From assembly GCF_038502225.1 (NCBI RefSeq), contig NW_027197001.1:1-64000 (forward strand): 64,000 nt of DNA, in the 5' to 3' direction. This document shows, one piece after another, positions 35,224 to 48,245 of the stretch. The position numbers and the translations under genes are program-made. Position 1 is the first letter of the stretch, and every line of letters starts with the position of its first letter. The DNA comes from Cherax quadricarinatus. Taxonomy: Eukaryota > Arthropoda > Malacostraca > Decapoda > Parastacidae. The notes under the pieces are model-generated. The model was given only the letters and a program-made list of their open reading frames with translations. It made no database searches and was not told where the DNA came from.

Positions 35224-37063
35224 CATGTCAAGGCTAAGCCACAAGAGCAACAACAGTAAGCCAAGCCAGTGGCAACACCACTATCATGTCAAGGCTAAGC
35301 CACAAGAGCAACAACAGTAAGCCAAGCCAGTGGCAACACCACTATCATGTCAAGGCTAAGCCACAAGAGCAACAACAGTAAGCCAAGCCAGTGGCAACAC
35401 CACTATCATGTCAAGGCTAAGCCACAAGAGCAACAACAGTAAGCCAAGCCAGTGGCAACACCACTATCATGTCAAGGCTAAGCCACAAGAGCAACAACAG
35501 TAAGCCAAGCCAGTGGCAACACCACTATCATGTCAAGGCTAAGCCACAAGAGCAACAACAGTAAGCCAAGCCAGTGGCAACACCACTATCATGTCAAGGC
35601 TAAGCCACAAGAGCAACAACAGTAAGCCAAGCCAGTGGCAACACCACTATCATGTCAAGGCTAAGCCACAAGAGCAACAACAGTAAGCCAAGCCAGTGGC
35701 AACACCACTATCATGTCAAGGCTAAGCCACAAGAGCAACAACAGTAAGCCAAGCCAGTGGCAACACCACTATCATGTCAAGGCTAAGCCACAAGAGCAAC
35801 AACAGTAAGCCAAGCCAGTGGCAACACCACTATCATGTCAAGGCTAAGCCACAAGAGCAACAACAGTAAGCCAAGCCAGTGGCAACACCACTATCATGTC
35901 AAGGCTAAGCCACAAGAGCAACAACAGTAAGCCAAGCCAGTGGCAACACCACTATCATGTCAAGGCTAAGCCACAAGAGCAACAACAGTAAGCCAAGCCA
36001 GTGGCAACACCACTATCATGTCAAGGCTAAGCCACAAGAGCAACAACAGTAAGCCAAGCCAGTGGCAACACCACTATCATGTCAAGGCTAAGCCACAAGA
36101 GCAACAACAGTAAGCCAAGCCAGTGGCAACACCACTATCATGTCAAGGCTAAGCCACAAGAGCAACAACAGTAAGCCAAGCCAGTGGCAACACCACTATC
36201 ATGTCAAGGCTAAGCCACAAGAGCAACAACAGTAAGCCAAGCCAGTGGCAACACCACTATCATGTCAAGGCTAAGCCACAAGAGCAACAACAGTAAGCCA
36301 AGCCAGTGGCAACACCACTATCATGTCAAGGCTAAGCCACAAGAGCAACAACAGTAAGCCAAGCCAGTGGCAACACCACTATCATGTCAAGGCTAAGCCA
36401 CAAGAGCAACAACAGTAAGCCAAGCCAGTGGCAACACCACTATCATGTCAAGGCTAAGCCACAAGAGCAACAACAGTAAGCCAAGCCAGTGGCAACACCA
36501 CTATCATGTCAAGGCTAAGCCACAAGAGCAACAACAGTAAGCCAAGCCAGTGGCAACACCACTATCATGTCAAGGCTAAGCCACAAGAGCAACAACAGTA
36601 AGCCAAGCCAGTGGCAACACCACTATCATGTCAAGGCTAAGCCACAAGAGCAACAACAGTAAGCCAAGCCAGTGGCAACACCACTATCATGTCAAGGCTA
36701 AGCCACAAGAGCAACAACAGTAAGCCAAGCCAGTGGCAACACCACTATCATGTCAAGAGCAACAACAGTAAGCCACAAGAGCAACAACAGTAAGCCAAGC
36801 CAGTGGCAACACCACTATCATGTCAAGGCTAAGCCACAAGAGCAACAACAGTAAGCCAAGCCAGTGGCAACACCACTATCATGTCAAGGCTAAGCCACAA
36901 GAGCAACAACAGTAAGCCAAGCCAGTGGCAACACCACTATCATGTCAAGGCTAAGCCACAAGAGCAACAACAGTAAGCCAAGCCAGTGGCAACACCACTA
37001 TCATGTCAAGGCTAAGCCACAAGAGCAACAACAGTAAGCCAAGCCAGTGGCAACACCACTATC
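35224..37063. repeat. 61-bp minisatellite, about 30 near-identical copies
   Basis: The unit runs atcatgtcaaggctaagc, cacaagagcaacaacag, taagccaagccagtgg and caacaccact. Units are essentially identical along 1.8 kb. One 70-bp hybrid unit near 36755-36825 has lost ggcta and gained a second gagcaacaacagta. Such homogeneity implies recent expansion. Confidence 0.97.
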
Positions 37064-38015
37064 CAGTATGTCGAAAGACTCGACGAAAAAGAGTTGTTAA
37101 ATTTCTGTGTTTATATAAATAAATACTTTTAGAGAAACTTTCGTTATGGACCCAGATGGAAATTACCTAAAAAAAAGTCATTTGACTAATTAATAGTAAT
37201 ATGAAGTCTTATTACAATTAAACAGGAAAAAAGTAATTTGAAAATTGTGAAAGAGAATAAACAGTGAACCAAACAAATGTTATGTTTGAAGTATGCATTT
37301 CTGGAACAATTTGGGTGAACTAAGGAATATTTAGAGGTAATTTCATGAGAGCTGACCCAAGTTAGAAGTTTTCGGTTCATTTCCGTGTGTGTGGAAGCAA
37401 CACTTTGGCTCAGTAACGTCCCACAAGGTTGGATTTTCGAAGGAAAGAAGACCAGTAGTGGCAAACTTATTCACTTGCTGCGTTAGTCACACAAAAGCAA
37501 ACTCTACACTCATTTTTGCATTCACTAATTCGCAGTGCCTCTGATATTGTCCTCTGGAAAGTTCATCTACCATTTCTTAAGAAAGTTATAGGCATATTTC
37601 ATTTGGGAATAATTAACTAATATCTATCACCGCTAAACGCAATGGCGGTCCTAAGGTCGGGTCCTCATGATTAACATTAATTAAGCTAGCTAGGAGGAGC
37701 CAAGATCAGAGGTTCACTAGCGATAGGCTATCTAGGAGTAGCCAGGGTAAGGTCCTCCTCACTTACATTAAGGCTAGCCAGGTGGAGCCAGGGTCAGGTC
37801 TTGCATGCCTGGTCATCGTAGAACCATGTATTTAGCTGTCAGCTGGGCAGGTTGCATGATTCCGCTGCTTTTGTTGCTGCTTCTTTTGCTTCTGTGTAAT
37901 CATGGGAATTCATTTCCTGAGATGGATGCTTGATATTGACAAAGCTAATTGCTCTCTTGATGAAAGGTCGAGACTCGTAATAATGAACTAGAGAAATGTG
38001 TTATTGTCGTGAGCC
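37064..38015. other. Non-coding stretch
   Basis: No gene is recognised. A loose ~90-bp motif (gctagctaggaggagcca, gctagccaggtggagcca) occurs at 37680-37830. The remainder is AT-rich. Confidence 0.45.
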
Positions 38016-38022
38016 GATGATA

Positions 38023-38114
<92 letters not shown>
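38016..38114. repeat. (GAT)n microsatellite
   Basis: About 33 trinucleotide units. His-repeat frames on the minus strand are artefacts. Confidence 0.98.
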
Positions 38115-38284
38115 CATGGTGATTGATGATAGTGAACATGATGAAAACTATGGTGATAACGATGATGTCTGATGAAGATAAACAAGCACCTTCACACACC
38201 CAGTGAGTTGTACAGTTTCTGAGTAGAGATTTTTTTATTCTGGTCTTCCATGGGTACCGATCATCTTGCCTTTCACTTCTGTGC

Positions 38285-38286
<2 letters not shown>

Positions 38287-38378
<92 letters not shown>
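38287..38378. repeat. (CA)n microsatellite
   Basis: About 92 bp of CA, directly upstream of the LINE remnant at 38400. Confidence 0.98.
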
Positions 38379-38380
<2 letters not shown>

Positions 38381-38399
38381 CGCACACATTCACACAGAC

Positions 38400-39530
38400 A
38401 AAGAGCAGTGGAGTACCAGAGAGGAGCGGTGTTTGTAAACAACCAGCAAGGCTTCAGAGCTGGAAAATCCTGTCTAATAAACCTACTTTCAGTGTGACAA
38501 GGTAAGAAAAGTGAGGCAGGAGAGAGATGTCCAGATTGCATTTTTGGGGGACTATAAGAAGGATTTTGACACAATTCCGCAGAAGGGAATGGGATCAGAT
38601 TTAGAGAAGCAGGTGAATCAACTGGGAAGGCACTACTATATACTATTAAGGAATATTTAATAACAGGAAATTACGAATGAGAGTTTAGTAAGAGGTGTCA
38701 GATTGAGCAAGTGTGACGAATGGAGTATCACAAGGAATAACATGACGGAAGGAATAGCTTCGTGATATTTCTTTTCGCAGATTATGTAAAATTAATAAGA
38801 ATATAAGTAAGTGAGGACTTGGTAAGATTACAAATGAACGTGGCCAGGCTGCAGGTCTGGTCTGACAAGTGCAGCTAGAGTTTAACTCTAGCAAGGGCAA
38901 AGTTATGACCATTGCGGATGGGAAAAGAAGACCGCAAAGGGAATACAGGCTAGAGAGAACTTTGGGATGAACATATCGAGCATATGGCCTGAAGCACATC
39001 AGTCTAATTCCCGCAGCAAGCGCACGTCATGCAGACATGCGCTTGCAATGCAGCACATTTGTCTGGCCGATGTTGGAGTACGAAGCACCAGTAATGAACC
39101 CACACCTGATTAAGTATATCAAGAAGAAGTAGAAATTGCAAAGGTTTACAACGAAAACTGTTCTAGAGCTGAAGGGGAGAGGCTAGAGGAGCTGAACGTG
39201 ACGACTAAAGGTGACATGGTTACGACGTACAAAATACTAAGAGGAATTGACAAGGTGGACAGGGAGAATCTGAGAGACGAGTCAGAAGTATACGAGGTCA
39301 CAGCTCGAAGTTCAAAGCACAAATTAGTCACAGGGATGCTATGAAATACTTCTTCAGCCTTAGAGTGACCAGGAAGTGGAACGACCTAGACAGCTATGTG
39401 GAACAGACAGAATCCATTTATAGCTTTAAGAATAGGTATGACAGGGCTAACGCAGCTAGAAGAGAGCGAAACCAATAGTGGCCAGCAGAGAGACGGAGAC
39501 AGACGCTAAGACTCGACCCCTGCAATAAAA
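38400..39530 (+). mobile_element. Decayed CR1-like LINE, reverse transcriptase to 3' tail
   Basis: The + strand begins with NNQQGFRAGKSCLTNLLSV-like sequence, the fingers/palm GF..G.S...L motif (38440-38500). Then come degraded palm segments, an LFADYVKLI remnant where FADD is expected (38770-38800), a CR1-type C-terminal region (cagccttagagtgaccagg, 39340-39450) and the tail with actcgacccctgcaat (39510-39527). Frame breaks are frequent and the 5' end is truncated at the CA microsatellite. Confidence 0.78.
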
Positions 39531-39654
39531 TACAGCACTTGTTTTTGCAATATATATATATAACAGCCTTACAGTATCAGAACCTATATCATATTACTAG
39601 CCACCCCTCATCATTTGATCTGATATATTCTTCAATTCACAATATATTGGATAA

Positions 39655-39656
39655 AA

Positions 39657-39699
<43 letters not shown>

Positions 39700-39710
39700 T
39701 ATAAATATAT

Positions 39711-39741
<31 letters not shown>

Positions 39742-39798
39742 AATATATAAATATATATAAATATATAAATATATATATAAATATATATATATATATAA

Positions 39799-39831
<33 letters not shown>

Positions 39832-39847
39832 AATATATAAATATATA
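39655..39847. repeat. (TA)n microsatellite with TAAA variants
   Basis: A TA array with atataaatata interruptions. It is the insertion site of the LTR element and continues after it at 44472. Confidence 0.96.
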
Positions 39848-40140
39848 TGTCAGCATAGTTGCTGATCCCTGTATTCCCAGTATTATATAGCATAGCATAT
39901 TAGTATCATCCCTGTGCTTTAGACACGAGATCCCTCGTAGGCCTTTGGCTTTGTGTGACGTCATAGGGATACACATGGGCAGTGATCCCTCTGTCCCGTC
40001 CTCACTCGGCGGCAGTCCATACGAACGTGAACAGGCTTGGCACCGGGCTCCATCTCTCATCTCAGTCTGACAATACACCTACCATCCTACAAGTGTGTCT
40101 ACCTTATCCTACGATATCTCCATTCAAGAACCCCTTACGA
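39848..40140 (+). repeat. 5' LTR (293 bp)
   Basis: Starts tgtcagcatagttgctgat and ends ccccttacga. It differs from the 3' LTR only in a cluster of three substitutions (tacgaacgtg against tacaggcgtg, about 40019-40028). The 5' end is TG, but the 3' end is GA rather than the usual CA. Confidence 0.92.
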
Positions 40141-40144
40141 TAAA

Positions 40145-40160
40145 TGGTGACAGCGGTGAG
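40145..40160 (+). promoter_or_regulatory. Primer binding site, tRNA-Leu-like
   Basis: TGGTGACAGCGGTGAG begins four bases inside the 5' LTR. It starts with the TGG complementary to a tRNA CCA end. By my recollection of Leu tRNA 3' ends it is close to complementary to them. Confidence 0.6.
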
Positions 40161-43100
40161 CCTGTAATTCTGACGATTACAGCGATTTCTGGAGATAAAG
40201 TTGTCGACCAGCAAGACGGCCATTTCGTGTTACCAGTAGGCCTACCGAGGTTCACCCCATCCAGCTACCTCAAGCCAGCTACTCTACCAGCTTCTACATT
40301 ATTCACTGGTCAGTCTCTTTGTATTAGTGGTTATCTGCTTTTGCATTACTCCCGAGGGGTTGACCCGAGTTTGCAAAATAAGCCAGCTTCCAGTCTGTGG
40401 TGGGGGAGTCAGTACACCCGAGTCCAGTCCAGCCTAGCCTACTCCATCCAATTATTTTGCCTGCCAAGCCAGCTTCCACCCCTGCTGTGCTCATCGTGTG
40501 AAGTTATCAAGCCATTCTGTGTGAAGGGTTAAGATAAGCCAGCTAGCAACTAACCCAGGTGTCTTACCCCAGTACTCAAGCAAGCCACATGAGTAGCCTT
40601 CATCGCTTGTGATTCAAGTTCCAAGCATTCTGAGTGCTCCTTGTCATCCTTGTGGTGTTGTAGTATTTCGTGGGTTTCTTCTAAGCCAGCCGGCTTAGAA
40701 TTATCTTCGCGGCAGTGTGGGTTTTCTCAGTGAGGCTTACGACGTTCAACCCATAAGCCCAGCCACTCACGATCACGTGTGTCGCACCATTGCCGGTCTC
40801 AGACGCCTCGCTCAGCCATTACCCACAAACCCAACTACAGTCGGCCATTACAACTCACCTACCTCATCAGTGTTTTGGTGCACTGCTAAGGGTTGTAGCA
40901 CCATATTTTAAGGACCACATAGGGGGTCAAGAGCTAGAGTGTGGCGCGCCATCTTTAAAAGCCTCCTGTGTGTTGTCTCTCGCCGATTTAAGCGCAATTC
41001 TACGATCATCTGTGCAGAGGACAGCAGCAAGACGATATAAACAATCCATCAATCTCATTTTTTTCAAGTGTTACAGCTATAATATTTTTTTTAGAGACAT
41101 TTGCGAGTGTTGAGACATTTCTTTTGTGTTCCCAGTGAATTTTTCTCTTAGTGACATTCAGTGACTCTTGATCAGACTCAGTGTTTATCATGTACTGATT
41201 GCATTCATTTCTTTTAATCTCCTTAGTTCAGTGTTAATTTTCGTGCATTATTTTATATCTGTTGTGTTGTGTATCTTTTATACACTTGAAGTAAGTACTT
41301 AGTGTTTCCTTTGTTGTGTGTGCAACATATGAGCAATATAGAACTTGTGTTTAAACTTCAGAATTCCAGTGAATTAACTCAGTAACTTTTTCACCTCATA
41401 TTCTGCATCACAACTCAGTGTTGTCTGTTATTTTTTTCTTCCCAGCATTTGTGTAATTTTATTATTTTTGTTCCCTGTGTGTTGAACATTCTTGTGTTCA
41501 TATTCCTTTATTCAGCCAGTGTTTAATTTGTCTTATTTCCACAGACAATAGTGCCATTTTTTTAAGTCCCAGCAAGAACTCAATTTTACAAAATTTTTCA
41601 CACATCAAGTTTCTTTGCAAGAAAATTCTAGTACTGTGTTTATGTTGATGTGTTGTGTCCTGCATCTCTGTAAGTGTTGTATTCCTTTTTGTTGTGTGTT
41701 TTTTTTGCACCTATTATTTTTTTTCATATTTTATTGAACAAATTCACTCTTAGTGCAATTTTTAAGTTCTCCTTTTAAAGTAAATTGTTCTTTTGCTTGT
41801 TGTTTAAGTGCAGTTAAGAGTTAAAGTGTTCATTCCTTGATATATTTCTTTTCTTGTGTGTTATAATTTTTATTATTGCACATTGACTCATTTTGCAATA
41901 ATTCTTGTGCAAATATTGTGTTGCTATTAAAGTTTTTCTTGCAGAAAATTTTATGCAGTGTTGTGCAATACAGTTTATTACAGTGCAGTTTCTTATGCTC
42001 TGTTCTGTGCATAGTATTTTATTCTGTCTGTCATTTTAATTTTTATTTCAGCGAATTGTGTGTTGTTTTAATTTTTGCACAAGTTTATTGAGTCCATTTT
42101 ATTATTTTATTGTGTATTTTCCTTGTTGCATTGAAAGTAAAGACAACTCACTGTGCCATTTATTCAATTTAAAGTAAAAATTGGGCATATTAGATTTGAG
42201 CAAAGTACAAGTTCTCTTGATTTTCAGTGTTTGTTAAGTTGCATATTATTCTTGTGTGAGTTCTTTGCTTACTGTGTAACTTGTCAATTTTTAATTACTT
42301 ATGCAGAATAGTTAAGCATTTTTTTCCATTTAAGCTTACTGTGTCATTCTCTCCATTTTTCTTGACTTATGCCCTTCAGTATTTTCACTGAGAAGATGTC
42401 CCAGTCACTTTTGAACGTTCACTTAGTGTATCATTCCAGTCAAAGTCAATATGAATCAGTCCACAGTACCAACATTCCCTTACTGACTGAAAGACAATAC
42501 CTAGCCCTTGAGCAATGTGTTTGTTCTCACAGCTTGTATCTGAGATTTGTTAAAGTGCTGCTAAATGTGAAGTTCAGATTAAGTTCCTATAGATCCACGA
42601 ATTACTTATTAACGTAGCCGAGCGGTCAGGCACTAGTAATTCTGTCACTCCCATCTGTGTTCCACCTATACCTTCAGACTTGCAGGATAGTGTTCCGTTG
42701 CCTCAAGTGTCCGGGGACACTCAGACTGCCTTGAGTGCACAGCCTATCCCTGCAATGACTGCTAGTTCGAGTAATAGTTTCTCCACAGGGGATGCCTTGT
42801 CAGAAAACGATTACTTGCAACTAGTAATGCCATCTCTTGTTGATGTGACATGCTGTCTGCAGAAAGACGTCTCTGTTACAGCTAGTGTTCTCACTAGAGT
42901 GTCTGTTGTTGTTCCTAATGTTCCAGATGGTGATCCCATCCTAGTTGACAGTAATCAGTGCATTGTAAGAAGTTAGTTCTCGAGTAACTTTCACATGTTA
43001 ACGTTGTAAGTGTAGTTTCTTTATAGCTGATACCTCGTGTCACTGTGTGCGACCCAGATTGAATATCAGCATTGTTCACCGTGTTCATTTCTTTTCTCCT

Positions 43101-43259
43101 GTGCTTGCAGTTGAGATAGTAGATTCGTTCTCCCTTGCTCATATTGCGTGTTATAGCGTTAATTTTTTCAACCGGGGGGAGTCATCCACTCCACCGAGTT
43201 TGTTCTTTCCTCCAGTAAGGAAGAACTGTTACCTTTATTCCAGAACAAACAGCCTACTG

Positions 43260-43763
43260 GAAGGTTAGCCAGATGGACCTTGACTATCCAAGAGTTCAAT
43301 CCCACTTTTGAAAATTTACCTGGCAAGTCGAATGTAGTCGCAGATGCTTTATCGCGACACGTTAGTGTAGTTACTGCAGATCCTCCATTTACTGTCGAGG
43401 ATGTCAAAACTGCCCAAAGAACCGATCCCTTGTGTTATGGTGATTCGATTCCTGCTCCAGGAAGATCTTATTCTTACTGTGAAGCCACCAGTACCCATTA
43501 GTGACTTTGTAACGAGCCAAGAGTTACTGTATCGAACAGCCGAGTTGGGTACTCCAAGCAGAAGAGTTTACCAGTTAGTAATTCCACAGTCACTAGTGAT
43601 TGTACCTGTATCTTTTGTAGATACTCCTTCAGATCTCTCTCAGTCAAGGCATGTGTTAGCCATTGCAGAGGAATTCGATCCTCCCAGAGATGATAACCAT
43701 TCTGCATATGTAAACATAACCCTCGCAGAATTGGGTTTAAGTGTAAACAGCCTGCATAATTAG
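43260..43763 (+). pseudogene. Gypsy pol fragment (RNase H end and linker)
   Basis: The frame near 43262 reads GRLARWTLTIQEFNPTFENL, followed by PGKSNVVADALSRH. This is the standard C-terminal signature of Ty3/Gypsy RNase H (arwt...q.f......pGk.N.vADaLSR). After about 43440 the reading must shift frame to continue as DFVTSQELLYRTAELG and onward, and it stops at 43763 before an integrase core. Upstream reverse transcriptase is absent. A short gag- or linker-like open stretch at 42680-42976 (SENDYLQLVMPSLVDV) could not be assigned. Confidence 0.78.
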
Positions 43764-44178
43764 ATGTCCGAGATGAATGAATTTGTCGATTGTGTGTTTT
43801 ATTATTAGCTGATCAGTTTGTCAGAAATTTTCGTGTTCACGTTCCCTCCGTATTCTGAGAATTAACAGTCTAGATTTGAGTGCACCGAATCTGCCTTTCT
43901 GTTAAACACTTCTTTGTATATAATTATTCTTCCTCAGAATCCGTAGAGTGCATGAATACAGATCGATCGATCAATTCCATCCATATTGTATAATGATTTG
44001 TTCTTATAGTTTGTAATGATTACGTTAACACCCATTACGTCAAAATCATGTTGTACCATCCATTAGTTCTAAGTTATATATGAATTTGTTATTGTATAGA
44101 ATCAGCCCAGATCCGCCTGCCTGTTCAGCCTATAGTATAGTAGTGTATGTCGGGACGACATACGTAACATGGCCGAGC

Positions 44179-44468
44179 TGTCAGCATAGTTGCTGATCCC
44201 TGTATTCCCAGTATTATATAGCATAGCATATTAGTATCATCCCTGTGCTTTAGACACGAGATCCCTCGTAGGCCTTTGGCTTTGTGTGACGTCATAGGGA
44301 TACACATGGGCAGTGATCCCTCTGTCCCGTCCTCACTCGGCGGCAGTCCATACAGGCGTGAACAGGCTTGGCACCGGGCTCCATCTCTCATCTCAGTCTG
44401 ACAATACACCTACCATCCTACAAGTGTGTCTACCTTATCCTACGATATCTCCATTCAAGAACCCCTTA

Positions 44469-44471
<3 letters not shown>
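44179..44471 (+). repeat. 3' LTR (293 bp)
   Basis: About 99% identical to 39848-40140 by reading. No clear polypurine tract precedes it. A ggggggag run lies far upstream at 43178 instead. Confidence 0.92.
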
Positions 44472-44528
<57 letters not shown>

Positions 44529-44529
44529 A
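44472..44529. repeat. (TA)n and (GA)n microsatellite
   Basis: About 37 bp of TA, the other half of the split target array, followed by about 20 bp of GA. Confidence 0.96.
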
Positions 44530-46085
44530 TGAGAATTGCTACATTTAACATATAATAAAATTAAATGTCTGTTAAAGTTGCCATACCCGAGGATTTGTAG
44601 GCCAACTACGCCATTAAGTTATGATACATTGTGTACCTTTAGGGTAATTATTACACAAATGTGTTGAGCTGGTTCCATTTCCGGTTGCAATAGCCAACAT
44701 TAAATATTACATTACAGAGCATTTTCTGGGGCAAATATATTTAAGGTTACTATTTTGGTACTAAAATTGTGAGCTATGAAAATATTCACGTTTTAAATAT
44801 AAATTTATCTAAAATTTAATGCAGTTTAGATTAAATTTGTAGATTAGTTTTTGTTTATGATTTTCAAAATCGTCATTCATTCACGAAGGTCGACTAACAC
44901 ACAGGTACCTATTTACTGCTAGATATAAAAGAGCAATAGTGTGAGGAGGTTTGTTAATTCCTCTACACCTGCATTGTCGCTTTTCAGTTTATGAAAATTT
45001 GTGAATAATCCCACGACAACACTGACGATTCACTTTACCTTTCACTGTATTGTTCCTCGCTTCCATGTAGCCAAACAATGCTTCTCAAACAATAAGCGTA
45101 ATCAATAAGCTTCAGTTTACCGCACTGCCAACCACAGAGTGAAATGTTTAATCAAATCTCCTGCTTTAATTATCAGGTTTAACCTCTCACACTTGTCGTT
45201 GCCATAAGGTTATACGATGTTTAAAAGGAGGAAAAGAGAAACATGTAAATCACATGAAATGTAATGAGATTTGAAAAAAAAAATACTTTCCGGAGGAAAC
45301 TAAGAACCACAATTGGAGTCTCAAGGTCACTATAAAACGTTTCTTTTTAAACACCATTTATATCTGAATTAATTAAAATCATAAACTGTACAGGTATTTA
45401 AAGTTTTAAATAATATTCTGATGAAATATTTACTGAAGACTTGACGCTACGACTGTAACTGCTCCTATAGCTACAGATAGGTGAACATAAATATGAATAA
45501 ATAGGAATCACACAACTTAAAACACGTAACTACTTGTCGGAAGAAAATATGGTAGGGAATAATAAATATTATTAGCCGTCTTAATTAAATATATCGAGAA
45601 TGGAAATGGATAATTAATAATGTACCATAAATGAAGGCTAATACTCCTATTATAAATATATATTTACATATTATGTCATGAATATATTAATAATTATATA
45701 CAACGTGAATATTCCCCATTAAATTACGTAATAAGGAGAACTATTAATAAATTATTAAATTAATTGATTTAAATTGAATCGGATAATTTAAATAATACAT
45801 TAAAAAATATTTTTTGTCAGAGAAATCCTGCACACTTAAATTATTATCATTATTATTGAAGTGTTGCACCTAAGGTAACATCTCTTCTCCAACAGTATTA
45901 TCCCAGGAAACAGACAAATATAAAAACATAACACTTGTAAACTATCTCCAGGTATATTTATGAAAAACGTATCACTATTAGTATTCAGTCTTCTGCTCAC
46001 TCTCCTTCAAAAAACACAATAATTCTTAGGGATTAATAACAGACGAACACCCTCAGGACTTCTGGGGCCTCACTCATGAGCACCA
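44530..46085. other. AT-rich non-coding stretch with a SINE scrap
   Basis: The only recognisable item is at about 44885-44935 (aaggtcgactaacacacagg, then tacctatttactgctag). It is a minus-strand fragment of the SINE body with the cttacacctgttgt-type tail family. No gene is seen. Confidence 0.5.
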
Positions 46086-46089
46086 GCAC

Positions 46090-46410
46090 ACACATCAGTA
46101 GAATAACCTCTGCAGCCAATGGTGTGCGTGACAAATCTGACAGTGGCCTTCAGGAATGTCAATAAAATCATTCCAGGTGCTTTATACAACATAATCTGTT
46201 AGGCACGTCTTGGAGTACGCAGCACAAGTATAGAACCCACACCTGAGGAAGCATGGTAAGGAGCTAGAGAAAGTGAAGAAGTATGCTAACGAAGCTAGTT
46301 CCAGAGCTAAGAAATTTGAGCTACAAAGAGAGGCTAGGCTAAAGAAATTGCATCTAACGACCCTGGACGACAAAAGGACAAGGGAAGACATGATATCAAC
46401 ATACTGGTTG
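46090..46410 (+). mobile_element. CR1-like LINE fragment
   Basis: The + strand reads VLEYAAQV*NPHLRKHGKEL-like sequence, then EREARLKKLHLTTLDDKRTR-like sequence. This matches the LEYA..W.P....LE.VQ......RL..L.L.TL..R pattern of the polymerase C-terminal region. It contains stops and is truncated at both ends. Confidence 0.72.
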
Positions 46411-46659
46411 TGCCCACACGCTCTACAGTCAAGGCCTGCGAAGAGTCTTCTTGTTTATTGGTATCCCCTTATACTAAAATTAAATTAATCCAATATTTGT
46501 AAAGTATTTGCTATGAACATTATAATTTATTCTAATTAAGCATTTTTATAAACTGTATTTACAGGCTAAGAGTTGTCATTTTATTTACCTTAGTTCGTCT
46601 CATTGCTTAGGTATACTGCGCTGCTTCAAGAAGTGACCCATAACATACAGCTGCCTCTT

Positions 46660-46790
46660 TAGTGATCAGCGGAAACGACAACAGGTGTAAGGAGGCTTAC
46701 CCAAAGTCACCACGCTGTCATTATAGAACCCAGGTTCTTCACTTGTAACCCAAAGGTGTCAACACAGCCCAATGAGTAAAAGATCACTTA
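46660..46790 (-). mobile_element. SINE copy (family 1)
   Basis: The minus strand gives gggctgtgttgacacctttg, then gaacctgggttctat, actttgggtaagc and ccttacacctgttgtcg. It is collinear with the SINE at 4990-5100 (ggctcggttgacattgc, accttgggcatg, ccttatacctgttgtctcg). Confidence 0.6.
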
Positions 46791-47049
46791 CCCACATGGA
46801 TCGTGCATCTCCTACCTCGGAGTTTCATTCCTTAATTTTGCATCTTCGGTTAATTACTGCACTTCACAAAGCTCTTCTTGTTTGTATCGCGATTGTTTTA
46901 GCATCCTGTAAGGTTAAATGAGAATTCTTGGAAAAGAAACTTCTCACCCAGGTTATTAAACGAACAATGCTCTGAGATTATGAATAAGATGCCCTTGACA
47001 AAACGCTTCTCCCTCAGAGGATATTTCCAACGACGCCCTGAGAATAGCC

Positions 47050-47225
47050 ACCATTTTACAAGACTCACGAAATCGTAATAACACGATTGCTAACAAACCA
47101 CGGAACAAGCGACGATTAAGCCCATGGATTGTAAAAATCTTATCGTAACCAGCTGGTCGTATGGCTTACGCACTGTCCTTGAGTTTTAAGACTCACTTGT
47201 CATTTGTTCAATCCCCGCCCGTTCT
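47050..47225 (+). mobile_element. tRNA-derived SINE (family 2)
   Basis: The + strand has aatcttatcgtaaccagctg, then gtcgtatggcttacgcac and, later, ttgttcaatccccgcccg as B box. The reverse complement of the 27600-27745 copy is closely related, including the gactcacgaaatcgtaata flank at 47061. Confidence 0.65.
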
Positions 47226-47979
47226 GAAGTTTACTTTATTAGACATAAAACATCAACATGTGAAGAATTATGAGGAAGTTTGTTAATGGAACAGAAGAGA
47301 TTCTCCATAAATCAGGATGGAGAGATGATATGAAGTTTATGTACCATCTAACACTAATGTTTAGATTCTCTGAAGAAAAAGGGCCCTTTCCTTTGATTAA
47401 TTTCCAGAAAATTCCAAACATCAGCAATGTGAGGTGAAATTCAAGAGCCATTCTAGGTATTTTTGTATTCATTTTTATACCTACAAGACAGAAGACTTTG
47501 GAGAAGATACGCAGATTCATTTCATACATCTGGGCAGATTATTGGTTTACTAATCAGATGTACGATGAAAATGACTTCAAAAGTTTGTCAGAAATATTGA
47601 AACTTTACCAAAAAAAAAACCTGAACTCATTGAAAACTCACTGGCAGCAGGAGCCGTCCGCACTCAATGTACCAAGAAGTAATCAGTGTACTGAACGTGC
47701 AATCAGAGTTATGCAAGAACTATATGCAGCCTGCAGAAACAAAAACAAACTGCAACTTCGGTTTATTCTAAGCAATAAGTAGAAATATATGTACTAACAT
47801 GATAACAATGATGCAGTAAGTTGTTTTATTTGTTATTAATATTATATGCAATATGCATTCAAGTTACTTGTTTTCGTTACTCTTTTTTTTTCATTTAGGG
47901 GCGATATTTTCTAAAAAGATAGCGGGATGAAAGGTCATTTTTTTGCTTTTAAACAAAAGTTCATCTGATTAAGGTACAA

Positions 47980-47980
<1 letters not shown>
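47226..47980. other. Unassigned stretch with a 94-codon open frame
   Basis: At 47498-47782 (+) an open frame ends AIRVMQELYAACRNKNKLQL. Composition is normal, but I recognise no domain. It may be a decayed element, because neighbouring frames are full of stops. No gene is called. Confidence 0.35.

Positions 47981-48245
<265 letters not shown>

Larger units (their letters stand above)
39848..44471 (+). mobile_element. LTR retrotransposon, Gypsy-type, internally deleted
   Basis: It is bounded by direct 293-bp LTRs with a tRNA-Leu-like primer site just inside the 5' LTR. The only legible protein is a Gypsy pol piece (RNase H end to early integrase linker) at about 43260-43760. Gag, protease and reverse transcriptase are missing, and a long T-rich leader (about 40900-42370) has no open frame. 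The LTRs are almost identical, so the insertion is recent. The element was therefore probably already defective and mobilised by another copy. It inserted into a TA microsatellite that hides the target duplication. Confidence 0.88.

Noticed and set aside
35224..37063. CRISPR-like regular array
   Set aside because: The whole 61-bp unit repeats with no variable spacers, and the genome is eukaryotic.
40095..40532. 145-codon frame after the 5' LTR as a gag protein
   Set aside because: It starts inside the LTR, lacks gag motifs and is not followed by a pol frame; likely leader sequence.
47498..47782. 94-codon open frame
   Set aside because: No recognisable domain, start context or partner exon; kept only as an unassigned stretch.
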